The notes: generated by a model from the sequence alone, not told the origin. 7,747 nt of DNA from an uncultured Asticcacaulis sp. (GCA_946480525.1 CAMLLA010000196.1:1-7747), one strand, 5' to 3'; shown: positions 1-6,675, counted from the stretch's first letter. Translations and numbers: made by a program.

Positions 1-819
1 TTCCGCATCAACGCCGAGAACATGGGCCAGTTCGAGCGGACGCTGATCATCGCCGACAAGGGCGCCTATGTGTCCTATCTCGAAGGCTGCACGGCGCCGA
101 TGCGCGACGAAAACCAGCTGCACGCGGCGGTGGTCGAGCTGATCGCGCTCGACGACGCCGAGATCAAATATTCGACCGTGCAGAACTGGTATCCCGGCGA
201 CGAGAACGGCAAGGGCGGCATCTACAACTTCGTCACCAAGCGCGCCGATTGCCGCGGCGCGCGCTCGAAAGTGTCGTGGACCCAGGTCGAAACGGGCTCG
301 AACATTACCTGGAAATACCCGTCGTGCATCCTGCGCGGCGACGACAGCGTCGGTGAATTCTACTCGATCGCCGTCACCAATGGCGCCCAGCAGGCCGATA
401 CCGGCACCAAGATGATCCATCTTGGCAAGAACACGCGCTCGCGCATCATCTCCAAGGGCGTGTCAGCCGGAAAGTCGTCCAACACCTATCGCGGACTGGT
501 CTCGGCGCACGCCAAGGCGACCGGCGCGCGCAACTTCACCCAGTGCGACAGCCTGCTGATCGGCAAGACCTGCGCGGCGCACACCGTGCCCTACGTCGAG
601 GCCGACACCGCCAAGGCGCAGTTCGAGCACGAGGCGACGACGACGCGCCTGTCGGAAGATCAGCTCTTCTACGCCATGCAGCGCGGGCTTTCACAGGAAG
701 AGGCGGTTGCATTGCTAGTCAACGGTTTCGTCCGCGACGTGTTGCAGGAACTGCCGATGGAATTCGCCGTCGAGGCCCAGAAGCTGGTCGCCATCAGCCT
801 TGAGGGGAGTGTGGGGTGA
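1..819 (+). CDS. sufB: SufB, SUF scaffold complex subunit (C-terminal part, 5' truncated by window)
   Basis: The reading frame is open from base 1 and encodes the last 272 residues of SufB, which is usually about 480-490 residues, so about 215 N-terminal residues lie upstream of the window. SufB works in the cytoplasm with SufC and SufD (SufBC2D) as the scaffold on which Fe-S clusters are built. The conserved [15 protein letters not shown] segment opens the fragment. The TQCDSLLIG segment carries the Cys (codon 544-546) that corresponds to E. coli SufB Cys405, proposed to accept sulfur and take part in cluster formation. The EHE triad at 625-633 matches E. coli 432-434. The C-terminus has the usual EFAVEAQKL...SLEGSVG ending. 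The TGA stop overlaps the GTG start of the next gene as GTGA, suggesting translational coupling. The N-terminal cysteine motif seen in some SufB proteins is outside the window and cannot be judged. Identification is very secure. Confidence 0.97.
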   Translation, partial: FRINAENMGQFERTLIIADKGAYVSYLEGCTAPMRDENQLHAAVVELIALDDAEIKYSTVQNWYPGDENGKGGIYNFVTKRADCRGARSKVSWTQVETGSNITWKYPSCILRGDDSVGEFYSIAVTNGAQQADTGTKMIHLGKNTRSRIISKGVSAGKSSNTYRGLVSAHAKATGARNFTQCDSLLIGKTCAAHTVPYVEADTAKAQFEHEATTTRLSEDQLFYAMQRGLSQEEAVALLVNGFVRDVLQELPMEFAVEAQKLVAISLEGSVG

Positions 820-1088
820 CATCGGTTGTTCAGCGGAACCCCCTTGTGCTTGCCTTTGCAGCGGCAGTCGCCGTGGCACTCGTCTACCCGTTCCGATATG
901 AGGGCGTGCAGTACGGTGTCTTGTTTGGCTTGGCCATTGCGATGTGGCTGGGGCTTGTCGTCGTCAGCTTCCGCGCCAAAACTTGGAAAGGCGCAGTCGC
1001 TCTCGGTGTTCCCGTCGCGCTGGTCATCCCGTATTTTGCAGTCCTGATTAGCGTCGGCTGCTTTTTCTTTGAGCTATGTGTCTCCTAG
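816..1088 (+). CDS. Small membrane protein of unknown function inside the suf operon
   Basis: I do not recognise a family for this 90-residue protein. It begins at a GTG that overlaps the sufB TGA as GTGA, and a strong ribosome binding site (GAGGGGAG, 802-809) lies 6 bases upstream, so the start is well supported. Three hydrophobic stretches are visible at about residues 9-26, 33-52 and 59-85. The basic loop RAKTWK (53-58) between the second and third suggests a cytoplasmic N-terminus with three membrane spans. The end is rich in aromatic residues and has two cysteines (CFFFELC, 82-88), which do not form a known metal-binding motif. Codon use differs from its neighbours: only 3 of 11 leucines use CTG and 5 of 8 phenylalanines use TTT, suggesting weak expression or recent acquisition. 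It ends 8 bases before sufC, so it is co-transcribed with the SUF genes. A role in Fe-S assembly is not shown; it may be a passenger. Confidence 0.75.
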   Translation: MTSVVQRNPLVLAFAAAVAVALVYPFRYEGVQYGVLFGLAIAMWLGLVVVSFRAKTWKGAVALGVPVALVIPYFAVLISVGCFFFELCVS

Positions 1089-1096
1089 GACGTTCA

Positions 1097-1846
1097 ATGC
1101 TTTTTATCCAAAACCTATCCGCCGCCGTTGACGCGAAAACCATCCTGAAGGGCCTGACGCTCGAAGTGCCGGCCGGCGAAGTTCACGCCATCATGGGCCC
1201 GAACGGCGCCGGTAAGTCGACGCTCGGCTATGCGCTGGCGGGTCGCCCCAACTACGACATCACCGGCGGCAGCGTTACCTTCAACGGCGAAGACCTGCTC
1301 GACAAGGAAGTGCACGAGCGCGCCGCGGCAGGCCTCTACCTGTCCTTCCAGTATCCGCTCGAAATCCCGGGCGTGCCCGCCCTGACCTTCCTGCGCACCG
1401 CGCTCAATTCGCAGAAGAAGCTGCGTGGCGAAACCGAAGTCACCGCGCCGGAATTCCTGAAAAAGGTCCGCGAAGTCGCCAAGTCCCTGCGCATCGACAT
1501 GGACATGCTCAAGCGCCCGCTCAATGTCGGCTTTTCCGGCGGCGAAAAGAAGCGCATGGAAGTCCTGCAGATGGCCATGCTGGAGCCGAAGTTCCTGATC
1601 CTCGACGAGACGGACTCTGGCCTCGACATCGACGCGCTGAAGGTCGTGTCGGACGGCGTCAACGCCCTGCGCGCGCCGGACCGTGGCATGCTGGTCATCA
1701 CCCACTATCAACGCCTGCTCGATCACATCAAGCCAGACCGCGTCCACGTCCTGGTCGGAGGCCGGATCGTCCGTTCGGGCGGTCCGGAGCTGGCGCTCGA
1801 ACTCGAAGCCAATGGCTACGACCAGTATCTGGGAGTTGCGGCGTGA
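1097..1846 (+). CDS. sufC: SufC, ABC-type ATPase of the SUF scaffold
   Basis: SufC is the cytoplasmic ATPase of SufBC2D. ATP binding drives its dimerisation and reshapes SufB-SufD for cluster assembly. The 249-residue length is normal for the family. Visible motifs are Walker A GPNGAGKST (34-42), Q-loop SFQYP (83-87), ABC signature FSGGEKKR (146-153), Walker B FLILDETDSGLD (166-177, catalytic Glu171) and the switch histidine His203 in ITHYQR. The ETDSGLD wording is typical of SufC rather than of transporter ATPases. The chosen start gives MLFIQNL, matching the usual SufC N-terminus, and has AGGA at 1087-1090 placed 6 bases upstream. An in-frame ATG at 1076 would add seven residues and overlap the preceding gene, and is less likely. 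Its stop overlaps the sufD GTG start. Confidence 0.98.
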   Translation: MLFIQNLSAAVDAKTILKGLTLEVPAGEVHAIMGPNGAGKSTLGYALAGRPNYDITGGSVTFNGEDLLDKEVHERAAAGLYLSFQYPLEIPGVPALTFLRTALNSQKKLRGETEVTAPEFLKKVREVAKSLRIDMDMLKRPLNVGFSGGEKKRMEVLQMAMLEPKFLILDETDSGLDIDALKVVSDGVNALRAPDRGMLVITHYQRLLDHIKPDRVHVLVGGRIVRSGGPELALELEANGYDQYLGVAA

Positions 1847-2736
1847 GCCTGCCAAGCAGCTTGAAACAGCTCGATATCTTCGACCCGTCGTCCTACCCGA
1901 CGCGCCGCGACGAGGAGTGGAAGTACTCCGACCTGTCGCGTGCCTTGCGCGTCGTGCCACAAGCCGATGAGGTGCGTCACGTCGCAGACCGGATCGACGT
2001 CCCGGCGGGTGAAACCGTGATGCGCTTCGAGACCAGCACGGGCGCTGCGGCTGTCACGCGCGAAGACCTGCATTTTTCGCTGGGCGAAGGCGCAAAGCTG
2101 ACCCGCGTCGTCATCCTCGACGAGCCCGAAGATGCCGTTTCGATCCGCCGCTCGACCGTTGAGACCGCGCCCGGCAGCGTCTTCAAGCAATACGTCTTTT
2201 CGACCGGCGCCAAGTTCCAGCGCTTCGAGACCCACGTCACTCACGCCGGCCACGGCGCTGAGGTCGAGCTGAACGGCGCTTACCTGCTGAAGGACAAGCG
2301 CCACTTTGACCTGACGACGCGCGTCAATCACGCTGAGGTCAACGGCGTCACCAACCAGATCATCAAGGGCCTCGTCCGCGATCAGGCTACAGGCGTCTTC
2401 CAAGGCCGCATCTATGTCGAACGCGGCGCCGACGGTACCGATGCGCGCATGCGCCATCAGGCCTTGATCCTGAACGACGGCGCCCACGTTCGCGCCAAGC
2501 CCGAGTTGGAAATCTACGCCGACGACGTGCAATGCGCCCACGGCAACACCATCGGCGCCCTGGACGAATCCGCTTTGTTCTTCTGCCAGTCGCGCGGCAT
2601 GGACGAAGCCACGGCCCGCGCGCTGCTGACCCATGCCTTCGTTATGCCGGTCGCCGAAGCGATCGAAGACGAAGCGCTGCGGGCCAAGGTCCTCGAATTC
2701 CTGGAGCGCGAGGCGGAGACATATCATGCCGTTTGA
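1843..2736 (+). CDS. sufD: SufD, SUF scaffold subunit (short form)
   Basis: SufD pairs with SufB and is held by SufC in the cytoplasmic SufBC2D complex; it is implicated in iron entry and cluster formation. The protein has 297 residues, against about 420 for E. coli SufD. The N-terminal PTRRDEEWKYSDLSRALR block (about 19-36) and the C-terminal β-helix and helical end are present. The shortfall therefore seems to be an internal reduction of the segment after the WKY block, not a truncation. DDVQCAHGNT contains His233, which corresponds to E. coli His360, a residue needed for cluster assembly, and Cys231. The end has the usual RGMDEATARALLTHAF pattern. The GTG start overlaps the sufC stop as GTGA, and GGGAG at 1831-1835 lies 7 bases upstream. 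The frame is intact with no sign of decay. Identification as SufD is secure; the functional effect of the shorter core is unknown. Confidence 0.95.
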   Translation: MSLPSSLKQLDIFDPSSYPTRRDEEWKYSDLSRALRVVPQADEVRHVADRIDVPAGETVMRFETSTGAAAVTREDLHFSLGEGAKLTRVVILDEPEDAVSIRRSTVETAPGSVFKQYVFSTGAKFQRFETHVTHAGHGAEVELNGAYLLKDKRHFDLTTRVNHAEVNGVTNQIIKGLVRDQATGVFQGRIYVERGADGTDARMRHQALILNDGAHVRAKPELEIYADDVQCAHGNTIGALDESALFFCQSRGMDEATARALLTHAFVMPVAEAIEDEALRAKVLEFLEREAETYHAV

Positions 2737-3940
2737 TGTCGCCCGCGCCCGTGATGACTTTCCGATCCTGAGCCGCCAGATCAACGATAAACCGTTGATC
2801 TATCTCGACAGCGGCGCATCGGCACAGAAGCCCAATGCCGTCATCGACGCCATGAGCCACGCCATGCGCCATTCCTATGCCAATGTGCATCGGGGCCTGC
2901 ACCGCCTGGCCAATGAGACGACCGACGCCTATGAGGCCGGCCGCGAGACCGTGGCGCGCTTCATCAAGGCCGATGTCAACGAAATCGTCTTCACCAAGTC
3001 GGCGACCGAGGCGATGAACCTGATTGCCTCGAGCTTCGGCGACCGCCTGAAGCCCGGCGATGTCGTGCTGACGACCGAGATGGAGCATCACGCCAATATC
3101 GTGCCTTGGTACATGCTGGCCGAACGCAAGGGCGTGACGCTGCAATACGTGCCGATCCTCGATGACGGGGCGCTCGACATGGCGGCGTTCGACGCCATGC
3201 TGACCGATCGCGTCAAACTGGTCGCCGTCACCCATATGTCGAATGTGCTGGGCACAATCAACCCGATCGCGGATATCATCCAGAAGGCCCATGCGGTCGG
3301 CGCCATAGCCGTCATCGATGGTGCGCAAGGCATCGTCCACCTCGATGTCGATGTGAAGGCGCTGGACGCGGATTTCTACGTCTTTTCGGCGCACAAGCTC
3401 TATGGCCCGACTGGCCTCGGCGTCCTTTACGGCAAGGCCGACATCCTCGCTGACATGCCGCCTTACCAGGGCGGCGGCGAGATGATCGCCCGCGTCACCA
3501 AGGAAAAGATCACTTGGAACGAGCCGCCGCATCGCTTTGAGGCAGGCACGCCGGCCATCCTCGAAGTTATCGGACTTAAGGCCGCTATCGACTGGCTCCA
3601 GCAATTCGACCGCGCCGAGGTCGTCGCGCATGAACACGCGCTTTATCAACGCGCCTATGACCGGCTGACCCAGATCAACAGCCTGCGCGTCCATGGCACG
3701 GCCGAAGGCAAGGGTTCCATCTTGACCTTTAGCTTGGGGGCAGCGCACGCCCACGACGTGGCGCAGATCCTCGACCGCTATAATGTCGCCGTGCGCGCCG
3801 GCACCCATTGCGCCGAACCGCTGATGACGCGGCTGGGCGTGACCTCTACCGTGCGGGCATCCATCGCCCTATATAATACCGAAGACGAGATCGACGTTCT
3901 GGCCGAAGCTGTCGCCAAAGCCCAATCTTTCTTTGCCTAG
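2726..3940 (+). CDS. sufS: SufS, group II cysteine desulfurase
   Basis: SufS is a pyridoxal-phosphate enzyme that converts cysteine to alanine and keeps the sulfur as a persulfide for the SUF scaffold. At 404 residues it is nearly the length of E. coli SufS (406). The PLP-binding lysine is Lys224 in FSAHKLYGPTG, the cofactor-stacking histidine is His121 in TEMEHHANIVPW, and the catalytic cysteine is Cys362 in RAGTHCAEPLM, the RxGxHCA pattern of SufS-type enzymes rather than IscS-type. The N-terminal FPIL...LIYLDSGASAQKP block is canonical. I chose the ATG at 2726, which overlaps sufD by 11 bases and has CGGAGA at 2714-2719, because it gives the family's normal N-terminus; the open frame reaching back to 2633 would add an unrelated arginine-rich stretch. 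No partner such as SufE or SufU is encoded in the visible part of the operon. Confidence 0.97.
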   Translation: MPFDVARARDDFPILSRQINDKPLIYLDSGASAQKPNAVIDAMSHAMRHSYANVHRGLHRLANETTDAYEAGRETVARFIKADVNEIVFTKSATEAMNLIASSFGDRLKPGDVVLTTEMEHHANIVPWYMLAERKGVTLQYVPILDDGALDMAAFDAMLTDRVKLVAVTHMSNVLGTINPIADIIQKAHAVGAIAVIDGAQGIVHLDVDVKALDADFYVFSAHKLYGPTGLGVLYGKADILADMPPYQGGGEMIARVTKEKITWNEPPHRFEAGTPAILEVIGLKAAIDWLQQFDRAEVVAHEHALYQRAYDRLTQINSLRVHGTAEGKGSILTFSLGAAHAHDVAQILDRYNVAVRAGTHCAEPLMTRLGVTSTVRASIALYNTEDEIDVLAEAVAKAQSFFA

Positions 3941-3954
3941 AATGCGTTTTTCGC

Positions 3955-4368
3955 ATGAGTGAGCCTATGACCGACGCGACCACGCCCGACACCGCAACAC
4001 ACAGCCTGTTCAGCCTGGACGAGATGGGCGCCAATGCGCCATCCGCCCTCGAACAGTCCGAGCTCGACCGGCTGACGGATGAGCTGATCACCGCCTTCAA
4101 ATCTGTGTTCGACCCTGAAATCCCGGTCGACATCTATGAACTGGGCCTGATCTACCGTGTCGACGTATCGGATGACCGTGAAGTCGTAGTCGACATGACC
4201 CTGACCGCGCCGGGCTGTCCCGTCGCTGGCGAGATGCCGGGATGGGTCCAGGAGGCGGTCATGAAGGTCGATGGCGTCAAAGCCTGCGACGTCAACCTTG
4301 TCTTCGATCCGCCTTGGGATTCGTCCAAGATGTCCGACGAAGCCAAGCTGCAACTGAACATGTTCTGA
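3955..4368 (+). CDS. sufT: SufT-type DUF59 (MIP18 family) Fe-S assembly protein
   Basis: This 137-residue cytoplasmic protein belongs to the DUF59/MIP18 family, whose SUF-operon members (SufT) assist maturation of Fe-S proteins. The core spans about residues 40-137. DPEIPVDIYELGLIY is the family's opening motif, and TAPGCPVAGEMP carries the conserved Cys88. A second cysteine, Cys111, sits in VKACDVNLVFDPPW. The first 35 or so residues form a polar, acidic, probably flexible extension. The start is not certain: ATG at 3955 lies 14 bases after sufS with only a weak ribosome binding site, and an in-frame ATG at 3967 (residue 5) is a fair alternative. It sits between sufS and sufA, a common arrangement in alphaproteobacterial suf operons. 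PaaD-like or Mrp-associated DUF59 proteins share the fold, but the context favours SufT. Confidence 0.92.
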   Translation: MSEPMTDATTPDTATHSLFSLDEMGANAPSALEQSELDRLTDELITAFKSVFDPEIPVDIYELGLIYRVDVSDDREVVVDMTLTAPGCPVAGEMPGWVQEAVMKVDGVKACDVNLVFDPPWDSSKMSDEAKLQLNMF

Positions 4369-4370
4369 CC

Positions 4371-4763
4371 ATGGACGTCCAGCCTTCCATCACACCGCGC
4401 CCCCGCCGTCCAAGGCCAGCCGTCGTCTCGCTTACAGATGCCGCGGCAGAACAGGTCAAGGCCATCATGGCGCGCGCAGACAAGCCCTATGTTGGTCTGC
4501 GTGTCGGCGTCAGGCAAGGCGGCTGCGCCGGCCAGGAATACGTGCTCAGCTATGCCGAAGAGGTCGGGCCGATCGATGAGGTCGTCACCGACAAGGGTGT
4601 GACCATACTGATCGAACCCAAGGCGGTCCTGTATCTGGTCGGCACAGTCATCGACTATGAGACGACGCAGCTGGCGTCGAAATTCGTTTTTCAGAACCCC
4701 AATGAGACCGATGCCTGTGGCTGTGGCGAAAGCGTAACGATCAAACCCGCTGCCGCGGAGTAG
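4371..4763 (+). CDS. sufA: SufA, A-type Fe-S cluster carrier
   Basis: SufA is an A-type carrier (HesB/IscA family) that receives Fe-S clusters from SufBCD and delivers them to target enzymes. The protein has 130 residues. The three cluster ligands are visible as Cys52 in RQGGCAGQEY and Cys116/Cys118 in DACGCGESV, almost the same positions as in E. coli SufA (50, 114, 116). The first 20 residues form a proline- and arginine-rich tail not needed for the fold. The ATG at 4371 comes 2 bases after the preceding stop and has no clear ribosome binding site of its own, so translation probably depends on coupling. The open frame reaching back to 4242 is rejected because it would lie inside the DUF59 gene. 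It is the last gene of the operon and meets the convergent acyltransferase gene after 3 bases. IscA or ErpA are alternative names, but the operon favours SufA. Confidence 0.95.
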   Translation: MDVQPSITPRPRRPRPAVVSLTDAAAEQVKAIMARADKPYVGLRVGVRQGGCAGQEYVLSYAEEVGPIDEVVTDKGVTILIEPKAVLYLVGTVIDYETTQLASKFVFQNPNETDACGCGESVTIKPAAAE

Positions 4764-4766
4764 GGC

Positions 4767-5510
4767 TCAAGCGGTCACAAGCACCGATGGCGTGAGCGGC
4801 TGACCCGTAGCTTCGCTTATCAGTTGCTGTGAGCGTGTTTCAATACGATCGCGCAGGGTGTCCAGGAATTCGTCCTTGGCCAGACCGGGTTGAATCGGCT
4901 CCAGGAACTCCAGAACTGCCGTGCCGGCCGTCTTCTTGTAATGCTCTTCCTGCCAGAACACGCCGAGATTGGTCGCCACGGGTACGACGGGCATGTCGAA
5001 ATTGTTCATCATGTGCCAGACGCCCGAGCGGTAACGACGGTAAGTGCCAGGCGCGTTCAGATGACCTTCCGGATAGATGAGGATGCTGCGGCCATCCTTG
5101 GCGGCGTCGGCAGAGCGCGTCGCCAGGGCCTTGCGCGCCTCGTGACCGCCGCAATTGTTGACGACGATGGCGCCAAGCTTTGAGAGCAGGGTGCTCATCA
5201 GTGGAAATTTTTCGAGGTGATCGCCGGTAACGAAGGCCAGGTCGCGGAACTGGGAATAGATACAAAAGCCGTCGCCCCAGGAATGATGCTTGCAGGCAAA
5301 AATCACTGGTTGCTGCGGGACGTTTTCGCGGCCACGTATCTCAAGTTTGATGCCAGCGAAGACCCGCATCGCCCAAACCATGCGTTGCGTATAGCGGTGA
5401 ATAACCCAACTTACCGGCTTGCGTCCCGGGAATAGCGTCAGGATCAGCGCCGAGACACTGTAGAATATGGATAGGGTCCAGTAGGCGATGGCGAACAGAA
5501 AGCTGTTCAT
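4767..5510 (-). CDS. PlsC-family 1-acyl-sn-glycerol-3-phosphate acyltransferase
   Basis: This 247-residue membrane-associated protein resembles PlsC/LPLAT acyltransferases, which add a fatty acyl chain to lysophosphatidic acid to make phosphatidic acid in phospholipid synthesis. Residues 3-26 form an N-terminal membrane segment. The catalytic HX4D motif is clear as His75 to Asp80 in KHHSWGD. The block FPLMSTLLSKLGAIVVNN (102-119) and MPVVPVATN (173-181) fit the later family motifs. The usual EGTR motif is altered: here it reads YPEGHLNAPG (146-155), keeping Glu and Gly but lacking the Thr-Arg pair, so the substrate may differ. The ATG at 5510 has GAGGGA at 5517-5522 and begins right at the membrane segment; an extension to 5567 would run through the palindrome and is unlikely. 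The gene converges on sufA. The exact acyl acceptor is not determined, so no symbol is given. Confidence 0.88.
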   Translation of the reverse strand: MNSFLFAIAYWTLSIFYSVSALILTLFPGRKPVSWVIHRYTQRMVWAMRVFAGIKLEIRGRENVPQQPVIFACKHHSWGDGFCIYSQFRDLAFVTGDHLEKFPLMSTLLSKLGAIVVNNCGGHEARKALATRSADAAKDGRSILIYPEGHLNAPGTYRRYRSGVWHMMNNFDMPVVPVATNLGVFWQEEHYKKTAGTAVLEFLEPIQPGLAKDEFLDTLRDRIETRSQQLISEATGQPLTPSVLVTA

Positions 5511-5531
5511 GAAGCTTCCCTCAAAAACGAA

Positions 5532-5564
5532 CAAACGGATTTGAACATTGTTCAAATCCGTTTG
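5532..5564. repeat. Perfect 15-base inverted repeat upstream of the acyltransferase gene
   Basis: The arms CAAACGGATTTGAAC (5532-5546) and GTTCAAATCCGTTTG (5550-5564) are perfect reverse complements around a 3-base centre (ATT). The core TTGAAC-N3-GTTCAA looks like a two-fold symmetric operator of the kind bound by TetR-type dimers (inference). On the - strand it lies between the diguanylate cyclase stop and the acyltransferase ribosome binding site and covers the predicted -10 element. As RNA it could also form a strong hairpin, and on the - strand it is followed by TTCGTTTTTG, so a factor-independent terminator for the diguanylate cyclase gene is the main alternative. The stem is only 40% GC, which is low for a terminator. 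Confidence 0.85.
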
Positions 5565-5567
5565 CAA
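5539..5567 (-). promoter_or_regulatory. Candidate promoter of the acyltransferase gene
   Basis: On the - strand, TTGCAA (5562-5567) and TCAAAT (5539-5544) are separated by 17 bases and each match 4 of 6 positions of the vegetative -35 and -10 consensus. Initiation would fall near 5532, leaving a leader of about 22 bases that contains the GAGGGA ribosome binding site. The elements lie almost entirely within the inverted repeat, as expected for a repressor-controlled promoter. The match is modest and the call is an inference. Confidence 0.4.
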
Positions 5568-5590
5568 GCATTAAATAGGTGCGGACGCGA

Positions 5591-6652
5591 TCAGGCGGCG
5601 CTCGAGTCCGGGATCGCGCTGCCGACGGCCACAGTGACCTTGTTGCGGCCGGCATTTTTCGACTGATAGAGGGCCTTGTCGGCGCGGTCGAGCAGGTCGA
5701 AGGCGTCTTCGCCATATTCGCGCTGGGCGATGCCTGCAGAAACGGTCACCGTACCCAGGTCTTCGTTGGTCGAGCGGCGCTTCAGGACTCGCGAGGCAAT
5801 TTCCTGGCGTGCTTCATTGAGTATGCGTTCGACGACAGCCGCGGTTTCACCCGGGAAGAGCAGGCCGAATTCTTCGCCGCCGTAACGCGCGGCCAGGCGC
5901 GGTGCGCGGCCGATGCGGGCAAGGACGCTGGCAACATAGCGCAGGACCTGATCGCCTGTCTGGTGACCCCAAGTGTCGTTGAAGCGTTTGAAATGGTCGA
6001 TATCGAGGACGGCGAGGGTCAGCGGAGCGCTGCCGTCGTCACTGTCACAGTGGTTGTCGAGTGCTTCGTCGAAGGATTTGCGATTGGCCAGATTGGTCAA
6101 AGCGTCCGTCATGGCCTCCATGCGGACCTGGTCCAGATGCTTGCGCAGACGGTTGACCTCACGCGACGAGTCGACGAGACGGGATTCGAATTCGACGTGG
6201 TGGCTCAGGACCTGATTTGTGGCGTCGGTCAGGCTCTGCACCAGTCCCTGCAAGGCGGTGGCGTCAACAGCGCTCATCGAGCGCTTGGCTCCTTCGAGGG
6301 TGTCGCTGTAGGTCTTCTGGGTCTTCTGGGCTTCGCTGATGATTTCGGTGATCGAGGTCAGTTCACGCGTAAGCTTTAGGCCGGCGTCGCGAACCTCGTC
6401 GTTGAGCTTGAGACGCGCAATGAACTTGCTGGCCAGGCTTTCTGAAACGTCCTCGGTAATTTGCTCGCCCGCCTTCACCAGGCGAAAAATTTCCTGGGCA
6501 AGCGCACATTCCGGGTCGCCGGCAACATAGAGCCACAGTTCATAGTTCAGCGGCGTCGGCCAAACACCATGTTCCTGCATCAGTCGCAGGGCTTCATTCG
6601 CCAGGGTGTAGGCGTTTGGGCTTCGTACGCTGATCTCTATGTCATTATTCAT
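5591..6652 (-). CDS. Soluble GGDEF diguanylate cyclase with helical N-terminal region
   Basis: This 353-residue protein should make cyclic di-GMP from two GTP, a second messenger that in Caulobacter-type bacteria governs surface attachment and the cell cycle. The C-terminal GGDEF domain spans about 175-340: DALTNLANR (183-191), DIDHFKRFND (217-226), the active-site GGEEF (258-262) and ADKALYQSKNAGRN (324-337). The N-terminal half has the PTPLNYELWLYVAGDP block (32-47), seen in many alphaproteobacterial GGDEF proteins, followed by long helices (about 85-180) with coiled-coil character that may drive dimerisation. No membrane segment or receiver domain is visible. The inhibitory I-site RxxD is RAPR (249-252), so feedback control may be weak or absent. 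The ATG at 6652 has AGAGGA at 6659-6664, 6 bases upstream; the longer form from 6685 lacks that support. Architecture and neighbours recall Caulobacter DgcB, but I could not verify orthology. Confidence 0.93.
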   Translation of the reverse strand: MNNDIEISVRSPNAYTLANEALRLMQEHGVWPTPLNYELWLYVAGDPECALAQEIFRLVKAGEQITEDVSESLASKFIARLKLNDEVRDAGLKLTRELTSITEIISEAQKTQKTYSDTLEGAKRSMSAVDATALQGLVQSLTDATNQVLSHHVEFESRLVDSSREVNRLRKHLDQVRMEAMTDALTNLANRKSFDEALDNHCDSDDGSAPLTLAVLDIDHFKRFNDTWGHQTGDQVLRYVASVLARIGRAPRLAARYGGEEFGLLFPGETAAVVERILNEARQEIASRVLKRRSTNEDLGTVTVSAGIAQREYGEDAFDLLDRADKALYQSKNAGRNKVTVAVGSAIPDSSAA

Positions 6653-6675
6653 TGAGAGTCCTCTGCGTCCGCGGT

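Noticed and set aside
1115..1960. Long open frame on the - strand opposite sufC
   Set aside because: It is antisense to a certain gene, rich in Arg, Ala and Gly from reading biased codons backward, and has no recognisable domain or ribosome binding site.
2633..2725. Upstream extension of sufS within sufD
   Set aside because: The added residues are Arg/Ser-rich and not part of any SufS. The ATG at 2726 has a good ribosome binding site and the family's normal N-terminus.
1816..2784. 322-codon open frame on the - strand opposite sufD
   Set aside because: It mirrors sufD codon bias, overlaps three certain genes and shows no family features.
2642..3808. 388-codon open frame on the - strand opposite sufS
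   Set aside because: Its length is explained by codon bias of sufS. The sequence is low in complexity (many His, Asp and Arg) and unlike any family I know.
4356..4365. Ten-base palindrome GAACATGTTC near the sufA start, partly like the core of the palindrome at 5532-5564
   Set aside because: It is inside the DUF59 coding sequence, lacks the long flanking arms and has a different centre, so chance is the simplest reading.
5547..5564. Possible LexA (SOS) site because of the GAAC...GTTC pattern
   Set aside because: Alphaproteobacterial LexA sites are direct repeats of GTTC spaced by seven bases. Here the repeat is inverted with 3-base spacing, and the gene is not SOS-related.
5579..6379. 266-codon open frame on the + strand opposite the diguanylate cyclase gene
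   Set aside because: The GGDEF protein on the - strand is unmistakable, and this frame is its antisense shadow.
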